Assembly (NCBI RefSeq): GCF_002368395.1
Contig: NZ_AP018254.1
Span: forward strand, 5,704,001-5,768,000
Source: Calothrix sp. NIES-3974
GTDB taxonomy: Bacteria > Cyanobacteriota > Cyanobacteriia > Cyanobacteriales > Nostocaceae
Direction of reading: 5' to 3'
Length of the DNA: 64,000 bases
Shown here: positions 27,912 through 35,910 of the stretch, in pieces
Numbering within the stretch: the stretch's first letter is position 1
Layout of the letters: the number at the start of each line of letters is the position of its first letter
Notes under the pieces: model-generated
Seen by the model: the letters and a program-made list of their open reading frames with translations, nothing else
The model's database searches: none
What the model was told of the DNA's origin: nothing
Translations under genes and position numbers: made by a program

Positions 27912-28796
27912 ATGGGACACGTAATTGCAACAGCGAATATGAAAGGTGGGGTTGGGAAAACAACTCTTTCGGTTAATTTAGCTACCTGTTTAGCAAAAAA
28001 TCACGGACAACGGGTATTAGTATTGGATTTAGATACGCAAATCAGTGCCACATTAAGTTTAATGTCACCTGTGGATTTTGCCAGTCGTCGGAAGAAGCGG
28101 AAAACATTTCGACATTTAATTGACCAGATTATTACTCCCGGTGATGCGGCTGATTTCACAATTCAAGATATCATTCAAAGGGAGGTTTGCAAGTTACCTG
28201 GTTTGAATTTATTACCGGGAGATATTGATTTGTATGATGAGTTTGTGGTTTCAGAATTGTTGCATCAACAGGCTTTGAATGTTGGCGAAAAGGATTTTGA
28301 AACGATTTGGAATCGGTTTGAGCGTATCTTGCTAGGAAAGATTTTAGAACCGATTCGGAATGATTATGATTTCATTATTTTAGATTGCGCTCCTGGTTAT
28401 AATTTATTGACTAGAAGCGCCTTAGCAACGAGTGATTATTACATATTACCAGCGAAACCAGAGCCTTTGTCGGTGGTGGGTATTCAATTATTAGAAAGGC
28501 GGATTGCCCAACTCAAGGATAGTCATGAACATGAGCAAAAAATTGAAACCAAAATGTTAGGAATTGTGTTCACGATGTTGAGTAATAATTTATTGAATGG
28601 TAGATATTATAAGCAGGTTATCCATCGGGTTGATCAGGATTATGGTAAGGAAAAAGTTTGTCAAAATCAAATTCCTATTGATGTCAATGTAGCTAAAGCT
28701 GTGGATAGTTTTATGCCTGCGGTTTTAAATAGTCCTAATTCTGCTGGTTCCCGTGCTTTTGTGGCTTTGACTCAGGAGTTGTTGCAGAAATTGTAG
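27912..28796 (+). CDS. ParA family ATPase, stand-alone
   Basis: A 294-residue ParA/Soj-type ATPase, divergent from the fusion gene. The deviant Walker A is NMKGGVGKTTLSVNLATCLA (residues about 9-28), followed by VLVLDLDTQISATLSL (Walker A') and DFIILDCAPGYNLLTRSAL (Walker B). LPAKPEPLSVVGIQLLERR is the usual C-terminal strand. AGGA lies 9 bases before ATG 27912. Two ParA proteins with one ParB-like partner suggests they are not redundant. Similar cyanobacterial ParA proteins occur on plasmids and near gas vesicle or carboxysome positioning genes; none of those is seen here. Confidence 0.88.
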   Translation: MGHVIATANMKGGVGKTTLSVNLATCLAKNHGQRVLVLDLDTQISATLSLMSPVDFASRRKKRKTFRHLIDQIITPGDAADFTIQDIIQREVCKLPGLNLLPGDIDLYDEFVVSELLHQQALNVGEKDFETIWNRFERILLGKILEPIRNDYDFIILDCAPGYNLLTRSALATSDYYILPAKPEPLSVVGIQLLERRIAQLKDSHEHEQKIETKMLGIVFTMLSNNLLNGRYYKQVIHRVDQDYGKEKVCQNQIPIDVNVAKAVDSFMPAVLNSPNSAGSRAFVALTQELLQKL

Positions 28797-29090
28797 ATGG
28801 GAGAATCTTGGAGACAGGATAAGTATTTTGGATTTTGGATTTTGGATTTTGGATTACTTTATATCTTGCACCTTATACATACGTTGAATTTTAAAATATA
28901 CACGATATAGCTACAGTACTCTTATTTGCTTTTAACGCTAAAATAATACTTTCAGATTTATACTGAGTATTTTATTTTCATCAGCTTTTCTGGGTGCAAG
29001 ATGTGAGTCACCCTACGGTTGATCCGCACTACGTGCGTCTATGGATTGTGGATTACTCTAATCAACTGCGCTACATATAAAAAATCGGCA

Positions 29091-29154
29091 GGAGGAAAAA
29101 TCCGTTTTATGACCCCATGTCCAGAGTCAGGGCGATAGTCAGAATAGTGATAAT
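29091..29154 (+). repeat. 64-base direct repeat, left copy
   Basis: It starts GGAGGAAAAATCCG and includes GACCCCATGTCCAGAGTCAG. It is matched with several substitutions by 29253-29316; two palindromes lie between the copies. Confidence 0.8.
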
Positions 29155-29252
29155 TAATACTTGAATTATCGTTTTTGGGAATGGGAAGAGATGCGACATG
29201 TCGCGTCTGTACGGCAATAGGGAGAGATGTGACATATCGTGTCTGTACTCTC

Positions 29253-29316
29253 GGAGGAAAAGTCTGCTTTACGACCCCATGTCCAGAGTCAGAAGGATAG
29301 CCAAAATAGTGATAAT
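29253..29316 (+). repeat. 64-base direct repeat, right copy
   Basis: It starts GGAGGAAAAGTCTG and includes GACCCCATGTCCAGAGTCAG. It has the same length and order of blocks as 29091-29154. Confidence 0.8.
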
Positions 29317-30177
29317 ACTTGACAAACATCCTCTTAGACTGCTCGAACACTGTTATGAAGATTTTAGTGGGAACCCTTGGTTGGGATGGTCTGTGGAATT
29401 AGTAATTATTCCGACAACACTTTTGGCGACTAAAATACCCTCTAAAGCTGAGAAAATAAAAGTTTTACTATTTTTCTGCAAGTCCTAAATAGTTATTATT
29501 GATCTTCCCTATTCCTTACTTGTAAACTACTACTATGTAACAAAATGTAAATTAATTGTAATACTATATTTCTGCATTTTATCCAGAATAACAGATGATT
29601 TTCTACTCACCTATTTACTGCAAAATTCAAGTAGAAATATTAAGTATGAGAGATATTTATCTCTGTCTAGAGACACAAATATCTTGGAAATGATGATTAT
29701 TGGTGTTACATGGTTTTGTTCTTTTTATACAGCAAAAAAGTATCACAATTATCAACATTCAAAAATAGTATTCTGCTAATTATTATATTAAACCAGTTTT
29801 ATTATGAGTCACTCCACTGAGTAATTTTACCCCTGTATATTAATTAACATCTTTCATTGGTTTTTAGTATAAATATTGACTAATACTGGGGATTGAACAA
29901 ACGGATATTTGGCGGCATAATCAAGGTGTAAAGCAGTATTCTAGGCACTAATTCCCTGGGGAAAGACCGATTATTACTGGTTCATACACAAGGAGACATA
30001 AAGGATAAATATGTGAATGAATATGAGTAGTTGGATGAGGTGACAAGGGTAGTGACAAAAAGTAAAGAGTTGGAATATTTTTCCAGGTGAAGAATAAACT
30101 ATGTTAGAATAATAATCTTAAAACTATATTAATTATGTCGATCAACAGTAAGCCTTACTAAGTAGGTTAAAGATAGC

Positions 30178-31452
30178 ATGGACTGTCCAAAAATCCTAAT
30201 TATAGAGGAGAAAAAAGTCCTGGCTGTGGATATTAGCAATAGTTTACAGCGATTAGGATATAAATATATAGAAATTATTGATTCAGGAGAGGAAGCAATT
30301 AATAAAATTGCAGAGATGAACCCAAATTTAGTGTTGCTGGATATTTGCTTGTCGGATGGTTTAGGAGCAATAGAAATGGCGGATCTGATTGAGGGAAAGT
30401 TTCATGTTCCGGTGTTGTACATGGGGGAGTACGGGGAAGTAATGAAACTGACAAGTCAAAAGTTGCTACAACCATTTCGTTATTTATATCAGCCGTTTGG
30501 GGAAAAGGATTTACATATTGCGGTGGAAATGGCGTTGTATAAAAGTCAGGTGGAAAAGCGGCTCACGGAAAAAGTCCAGAGGTTGACTAGCATAATCGAT
30601 GGGGTTGGGAGTGGGATAGTTGTCACGAATTTGCAAGGTGACATTGAAATGATGAATCCGGTGGCTGAGGGTTTGACGGGTTGGAGAGAATCGGAAGCTT
30701 TGCAGCGACATGTGAATGAGGTCGTGAGACTGGTTGATGGTGGTAATGGGGAGTTGATGCTGGATTTACCGACGCAGGTACTCAATGGGAAGGTGACGAT
30801 GAAGTTACCGGAAAACTGTATCTTGATTGCTAAAGATGGTCGGGAAATTCCGGTGGGAGATAGTATTGCACCGATTCGCGATCGCAGTGGGGAGATTTGT
30901 GGTTTAGTATTTATATTTCAAGATATTAGTCAACGTAAGCAGATGGAAGCGCAATTGATGCGTAATGCATTCTACGATGCGCTAACTGCATTACCGAATC
31001 GAGTTTTATTCTTGGATCGACTCAGACAAGCTTTTGAGCGAGCTAAACGTCGTCATAATTATCGATTTGCAGTTTTATTTATTGATTTAGATGGATTTAA
31101 GCAAATTAATGACCTCTATGGACATGGAATGGGGGATGATTTATTAATTGCGATCGCTCGGCGTTTGGAGGTATGTTTGCGGAGTGGGGATACGGTAGCT
31201 CGATTTGGGGGGGATGAGTTTGCCGCAGTCTTAGAGGATATTAAGGATGAAACTGACGCAACCAACATCGCCAATCGAATTCAGGATAGTCTGAGTGTTC
31301 CTTTACAGTTGAACGGACAACAATTGGTGGTTACGGCTAGTATTGGAATTGCCATTCATTCCGATAGCCACCAGGAACCAGCAAATCTGTTACGGGATGC
31401 AGACATTGCCATGTATCGAGCAAAAAAACTACGCAAAAAAACTACAAGGTAA
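30178..31452 (+). CDS. REC-PAS-GGDEF diguanylate cyclase
   Basis: A 424-residue protein. The receiver domain (1-120) has the acidic pair E10/E11 and phospho-acceptor D55 (VLLDICLSDG), but the switch Thr/Ser and the conserved Lys are replaced (VPVLYMGEYG, YLYQPFGE). A PAS domain (about 130-250, IVVTNLQGDIEMMNPVAEGLTGW) follows, then a diguanylate cyclase domain (about 255-424) with GGDEF at 344-348 and an inhibitory RSGD I-site at 335-338, five residues before it, so the enzyme can make cyclic-di-GMP and be feedback-inhibited. The C-terminus is short (MYRAKKLRKKTTR). It opens the signalling region. Confidence 0.92.
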   Translation: MDCPKILIIEEKKVLAVDISNSLQRLGYKYIEIIDSGEEAINKIAEMNPNLVLLDICLSDGLGAIEMADLIEGKFHVPVLYMGEYGEVMKLTSQKLLQPFRYLYQPFGEKDLHIAVEMALYKSQVEKRLTEKVQRLTSIIDGVGSGIVVTNLQGDIEMMNPVAEGLTGWRESEALQRHVNEVVRLVDGGNGELMLDLPTQVLNGKVTMKLPENCILIAKDGREIPVGDSIAPIRDRSGEICGLVFIFQDISQRKQMEAQLMRNAFYDALTALPNRVLFLDRLRQAFERAKRRHNYRFAVLFIDLDGFKQINDLYGHGMGDDLLIAIARRLEVCLRSGDTVARFGGDEFAAVLEDIKDETDATNIANRIQDSLSVPLQLNGQQLVVTASIGIAIHSDSHQEPANLLRDADIAMYRAKKLRKKTTR

Positions 31453-31547
31453 AGCGAGTTACGCAGTGTTTGCGTGATTAGGATTTGCTAGGTGTTTTTC
31501 TACGCAGCAACCCCCAGAAATGGAATTTTTTAATTGCTATGAACAAA

Positions 31548-31572
31548 GGGACGCAGCAAACAGCTACGTCCC
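31548..31572 (-). terminator. hairpin terminator candidate
   Basis: GGGACG, one-base bulge, AGC pair with GCT and CGTCCC around AAACA. It lies between the convergent GGDEF and hypothetical genes. On the minus strand it is followed by TTTGTTC. Confidence 0.55.
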
Positions 31573-31591
31573 CATCTGGTTTTTAAAAACC

Positions 31592-31903
31592 CTATTCTGC
31601 TGCTACAGATTCAGTTTCTACGGGTATTTCTGCACCTGCTTCCACTGCTGCTTCCGGTTCTGGTTCCGGTTCTACTTTGGGTTGGGGTTTAGTGGGTTTG
31701 GGTCCCCGTGCTAAAGCTGGATTAACCGGTGGAGTTTTATCTTCAAACTTCCTTTTCCCTTTACCAGATTTACCTTTACCACGATTGTCTTTGCCTTCTC
31801 TGCGTCTTCCAGAACCACGGGGTTCAAATTCCGAATTTTGGGAATCGCTGTTTGTGTTAGCTTGGGACTGACGCTCGGACTTTTTGATTGGGCGTTCTAC
31901 CAT
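31592..31903 (-). CDS. low-complexity basic/acidic protein, unknown function
   Basis: A 103-residue protein with a charged, disordered composition: MVERPIKKSERQSQ, a Gly/Arg/Lys-rich centre (RGKGKSGKGKRKF), then PPVNPALARGPKPTKPQPK and an acidic, Pro/Glu/Ala tail. The MVERPIKKS start and the PPVNPAL.RGPKP block are the parts likely to be conserved in cyanobacteria. The basic centre could bind nucleic acid. A minus-strand hairpin downstream supports transcription. Function unknown. Confidence 0.65.
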   Translation of the reverse strand: MVERPIKKSERQSQANTNSDSQNSEFEPRGSGRRREGKDNRGKGKSGKGKRKFEDKTPPVNPALARGPKPTKPQPKVEPEPEPEAAVEAGAEIPVETESVAAE

Positions 31904-31956
31904 TGTAAATTTAGATGAAGTTATTTGTATAATACACCGCTTTGTGATAGGGGAGG

Positions 31957-33663
31957 TTAACCGCGTAGACGTTGAGCATCACGAATAATCCAACGGCGAT
32001 CGCTAGCATCCCAAATTAAGTATAATCGCACATCGGAAGGGGATTGCTGACCATTTTTGAGGCGATAATTGAGATTAGCTTCAACGGTAGCTGCATTTTC
32101 ACTACTGTTAATCTCTCGTAATTGCTTGATTTCCACACTTGCGACTTGACCACCCCACCAATCCGTATAGGAATCATAGCCTTTGGGATGGACACGACGA
32201 TTACCCCGAAAGGTGGGAGAAAGTTTATTCCAAGCGGATTCGAGATTGCCATTATTGATTGTGGAATAGTAATTACGAACAAAATCGACGGGGGAAGTGT
32301 CCGGTGTACTAACGGATGGTGGTGATGGGGTTGTTTCTGGAGTTGGTTCGTTAATGGGTGTTTCGTTAACGGGTGTTTGATTCACAGTTGGTTCGTTAAC
32401 AGGTGTTTCGTTAACGGGTGGTTCTTCAACAGGTGGTGGGGTGGGTGGTTCTGGTTGGGTTGGTGGATTGACTGGTAGTTGGTTAACGGGTAATTGGCTT
32501 ACAGTGGGTCGATTTACGCGTGGTTGGTTAACAGGTGCTTGATTAACGGGTGATGGAGTCGGTGATTCTGTTGGGGTTGGTGAATCAACAGGTGGTTGAT
32601 TGACGAGAGGTTCTGGCTTTGGTTGGTTGTTAAGGGCAATGCTGATGATACTAGCAGCACCAACTAGCCCCGCAGCAATGATACCACCGACCAAAATCTT
32701 TTTGTTGTTGCTGGGTGTAATTTGGGCTGAGGATGGGGGAGAAGATGGGGGGTATACAGGAGGGTTAACGGGAGTGACAGGAATGGTATTTTGGGTAGGA
32801 TCGGGTTGGTTTGCGGTGGTTGGATAGGTAGAGGTGGAAATTGGTGGAGAATTATCCTGGAGTACGGATAACATTTCTTGAGCGCTCAGAAAGCGATCGC
32901 GGGGATGGTAGGCGATCGCTTTTTCTAAAATACCCCGCATTTGCGGACTGAGATATGGTGCGTAATTATGCCAAACTAATTCACCAGTGCGCGGGTCTGT
33001 CGGGAATTCCTGGGGTTGTTTGCCAGTGATTAAGTAAATAACCGTAATCGCCAAGCTATAAATATCACTTACGAATACAGGACGACCCATTGCCTGTTCA
33101 CTTGGCATATATCCGGGAGTACCAATCACAATCGAACTCGTGGGACTACCTTGGGAATTGACTACGGTTCCCATTAATTCTCGCACTGCTCCAAAGTCGA
33201 TTAACACCGGTTTTCCATCTCGATAGCGCAGAATGATATTATCTGGCTTAATATCACGGTGAATAATCCCCCGTGCATGGATCATATGCAAAATTGGTAA
33301 TAAATCTATCAGTAAATTTCGAGCTTCAGTTTCGGAAAAAACACCTTGTTTTTGCAATCTTGCAGTGAGAGTGTCACCTTCAATCCATTCCTGCACTAGA
33401 TAGAATTTACCGTTATCCTGAAAATATGCATACAACCGAGGTATTTGTTCACACTTATCCCCTAACTCTTCTAAGATAGCTGCTTCCCGTTGAAATCGCG
33501 TTTGTACCAATTGTTCGACTTCCGGGTTATCATTAATTGGCTTGAGTTGCTTAATCACACAACGTCGTAGGGATGGCATTTGGGTATCTTCTGCAAGGAA
33601 AGTATCGCCAAAACCCCCACTCCCTAATGTTTGTAGCACACGATAACGGTTATTTAGCAGCAT
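31957..33663 (-). CDS. Ser/Thr kinase with TM segment, PVN repeats and NTF2-like C-domain
   Basis: A 568-residue Hanks-type kinase. The N-terminal kinase domain (about 1-270) has GSGGFGDTF, VIKQL with the catalytic Lys, GIIHRDIKPDNIILR and LIDFGAVREL; the loop has SSIVIGTPGYMPSEQ. After a transmembrane helix (about 335-355), residues about 360-455 are a Pro/Asn/Val-rich linker with many PVN-like units. The C-terminal part (about 460-568; PVDFVRNYYSTINNGNLESAWNKLSP to LIWDASDRRWIIRDAQRL) resembles an NTF2-like extracytoplasmic domain. It likely senses outside signals. TTG/ATG alternatives are not needed. Confidence 0.9.
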   Translation of the reverse strand: MLLNNRYRVLQTLGSGGFGDTFLAEDTQMPSLRRCVIKQLKPINDNPEVEQLVQTRFQREAAILEELGDKCEQIPRLYAYFQDNGKFYLVQEWIEGDTLTARLQKQGVFSETEARNLLIDLLPILHMIHARGIIHRDIKPDNIILRYRDGKPVLIDFGAVRELMGTVVNSQGSPTSSIVIGTPGYMPSEQAMGRPVFVSDIYSLAITVIYLITGKQPQEFPTDPRTGELVWHNYAPYLSPQMRGILEKAIAYHPRDRFLSAQEMLSVLQDNSPPISTSTYPTTANQPDPTQNTIPVTPVNPPVYPPSSPPSSAQITPSNNKKILVGGIIAAGLVGAASIISIALNNQPKPEPLVNQPPVDSPTPTESPTPSPVNQAPVNQPRVNRPTVSQLPVNQLPVNPPTQPEPPTPPPVEEPPVNETPVNEPTVNQTPVNETPINEPTPETTPSPPSVSTPDTSPVDFVRNYYSTINNGNLESAWNKLSPTFRGNRRVHPKGYDSYTDWWGGQVASVEIKQLREINSSENAATVEANLNYRLKNGQQSPSDVRLYLIWDASDRRWIIRDAQRLRG

Positions 33664-34161
33664 TCTCTGACCGGGTTTTAATGGAACAGCTAGATTACCG
33701 TGAATATTCTAGCTTGTAAATGGGGAGTAGGGAGTAGAGACGACCCATCGGGTCGTCTCCAGATTGTTAGAAAAATAGGCATGACAAGAGTAGAAGGAGA
33801 AAATAGTCGGTTATAAGACATTATTTAGCAAGAGATGTTATCTCTATCACTCAAGCTATTGATTTACTACCTGAAATATCAGGATATCTCCTCGATAGTT
33901 TAAATGTTAAATACGATTATTCGGTCTTTTCGCGATCGCCTGAATTCATTTTATTGGAAAATTTCGGAAAAAAACGCATATCATCCCGCGATGATACAGT
34001 GCCAATTTTCTTCCGATTCCCGACTCACCACTCCCTATTCCCTACATGTTTTAGAGAGCATATCATCCCGCAATGATACAGTGCCAATTTTCTTCCGATT
34101 CCCGACTCACCACTCCCTATTCCCTAGATGTTTTAGGGATTTGTGAGAAATGGGGTATAGC
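33664..34161. other. intergenic region with a tandem duplication
   Basis: A GACCC-core palindrome at 33734-33761, an 82-bp tandem duplication at 33976-34139, and a frame open from about 33808 to 34070 (ARDVISITQAIDLLPEISGY, FILLENFGKK) that looks protein-like but lacks a start codon. This may be the remnant of a lost gene. Confidence 0.6.
33976..34139 (+). repeat. 82-bp tandem duplication (two units)
   Basis: Unit 1 is 33976-34057 and unit 2 is 34058-34139. They differ only at isolated positions (CCCGCG versus CCCGCA, CTACAT versus CTAGAT, TAGAGA versus TAGGGA), so the duplication is recent. Confidence 0.9.
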
Positions 34162-35715
34162 TTAAATCAAAAATGGCTCTATTTCATAATTATGCCATTC
34201 TCCTTGATAACGTTCCGCGACTAATGGTCTCACGCGAAATTTCGGTGGAGAACCATCGCAAACATCTACCCGTAAACAGGAGTAAGGTCTACGTTTTTGT
34301 CTTCCGGAACCACTACGACCCAGGAATAAATGGGAGTGAGCAAGATGACGACCATCGTTGTCAATTAAATCTCCACCTTCCTCCCTTTGTCTACGTAAAC
34401 TAAAGCCACTTCCACCACAAATTAACCAATTAATATGGGAATCAGCATGGCCAGTATCTAGGGTTTGAATATATTCTAAACAATGGGCATGACCATTAAA
34501 AACTAAGTCAATTAAAGCCCTTCCTTGGGGGATATCACCTAATTCTTGAGCAACTGCATCTAGGGTTTGGGCAAAATGTTTACGTACAGTTAAAGTTTGA
34601 GATTGTTGCCATTTAGTTGCTTCCGTAACGTAGGGAGGATGGTGGAAAAACACGATTCTTCCCCGGACTTCGGGATTGCGCCAAGATGCAATTAGTCTTT
34701 CTTTAAACCAGTTTAATTGTTCTGTATCGTTACTAATTTCTACTGTCCCAAGTTGTTTATCAATATCAACGATAATTTCTTCTATTTGAGATAGATGAGC
34801 TTCTAAATCATCGATTTGCTCGGCTTCTTCCATCTTTTCAGAATTTAGTTTTGTTAGGGTTTGAATTATTTCTCGCTTGCGTTGAATCAAACTATCCCGT
34901 TGTTGTTTTAAATTGATGCGTTGTTTATCCCCATCTGGATTATTTGGGAGGGGTTGAGGTTGATTAAACGTATTAGAATCTAGAGCAAAAAAATCTATCC
35001 CACCGTAATTAAATGTGTAATAGCGATTCGGTAAACGGGTGAAATAGCCAGGTTGATAATTTAAACAACGTCCCGTATTTGTTTTTGCGGTGTAGTATTG
35101 ATCTAAATGTTCAGCTAGTTCGCCGGAAAATCGCCACTTTTTCAAATAGTCAAGAAAAGCTTGAGCATAGGCATCTCCTTGGTATGAACCATGCCAAGCC
35201 GCATCAAAATCAATTGTAGAACGAAATAGACGGCGAATGGGTAATGTGATGATGGAAAGTAAATTAAAAATCAGGGGAATATCGTAATAATCATGATTAC
35301 CGGGAACAGGAAAAATCGGTAATTTAAACGTCATTTGGTTATATGGAATCTGGCGATGATTTTCACCACCAACGAGAAATTCTCGATAGGGAGCGATAAA
35401 ATTGTGGGGATAATATTCGCTCGAACCAACTAAATAAACAACATCACCTGTATGCAACATAAAACGACTTTGGGGATGGTGGGGTAGCATTAACTCCGCA
35501 ATTTGTCGCTGGGGATGGTGTTTCTTTTGATAACCCGTACCACTATCACCAATAACTAGAAAAGAAAATTCCCGATCGCCATTACGTCCATCATCCAAAA
35601 TAAAACAAGTTTGGTCTATTTGTCGTTCGATAATTTCCCGTGCTTGCCAACGGACTCGCTGTTGCATCTTCATAATTTTAGTGGCGATCGCTGGTTCGGA
35701 TACAAGTTTAATCAT
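34162..35715 (-). CDS. metallophosphoesterase
   Basis: A 517-residue calcineurin-type phosphoesterase. Metal-binding motifs are in order: VIGDSGTGYQ (GD-x-G), MLHTGDVVYLVG (GD), VPGNHDYY (GNHD), HHPPYV and NGHAHCLEY (GHxH), all typical of two-metal phosphodiesterases. A long helical insertion (about 250-320, with LIQRKREIIQTLTKLN) separates the two halves. I start at ATG 35715 because AAGGA lies 8 bases upstream, whereas the frame to 35808 encodes an unconvincing extension. The target may be a nucleotide, phospholipid or phosphoprotein. Confidence 0.9.
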   Translation of the reverse strand: MIKLVSEPAIATKIMKMQQRVRWQAREIIERQIDQTCFILDDGRNGDREFSFLVIGDSGTGYQKKHHPQRQIAELMLPHHPQSRFMLHTGDVVYLVGSSEYYPHNFIAPYREFLVGGENHRQIPYNQMTFKLPIFPVPGNHDYYDIPLIFNLLSIITLPIRRLFRSTIDFDAAWHGSYQGDAYAQAFLDYLKKWRFSGELAEHLDQYYTAKTNTGRCLNYQPGYFTRLPNRYYTFNYGGIDFFALDSNTFNQPQPLPNNPDGDKQRINLKQQRDSLIQRKREIIQTLTKLNSEKMEEAEQIDDLEAHLSQIEEIIVDIDKQLGTVEISNDTEQLNWFKERLIASWRNPEVRGRIVFFHHPPYVTEATKWQQSQTLTVRKHFAQTLDAVAQELGDIPQGRALIDLVFNGHAHCLEYIQTLDTGHADSHINWLICGGSGFSLRRQREEGGDLIDNDGRHLAHSHLFLGRSGSGRQKRRPYSCLRVDVCDGSPPKFRVRPLVAERYQGEWHNYEIEPFLI

Positions 35716-35794
35716 TAAATTTTCCTTGATTTGATGGCTATTTAGGTGGAAACGATCCGTTGATTCATTCTCTCGCTTGCAAATAGGGAGTAGG

Positions 35795-35822
35795 GAGAGA
35801 CGCGACATATCCCGTCTGTACA
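35795..35822. repeat. dispersed palindrome, CGACATAT core, imperfect
   Basis: GAGACGCGACATAT and CCCGTCTGTAC lie in the 195-base gap between the phosphoesterase and the next kinase. It has two stem mismatches. Confidence 0.7.
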
Positions 35823-35910
35823 GGAATCGGGAGTGGTGTCAGCATGTAGACTATTCTCACTTTGGTAGTTTGTCAGCTAAACTAGCCAACAACCTCCCTT
35901 TGTTTCGCGA

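Larger units (their letters stand above)
28797..30177. other. 1.4-kb region without a recognisable gene
   Basis: It holds a TTTGGAT heptamer array (28824-28855), a GCACTACGTGC repeat (about 29004-29056), palindromes at 29188-29212 and 29224-29247, and a 64-base direct repeat flanking them (29091-29154 and 29253-29316). From 29500 on it is AT-rich and holds nothing that I recognise. A + strand frame at about 29330-29488 (LLEHCYEDFSGNPW) is open but has no start signal. Confidence 0.55.
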
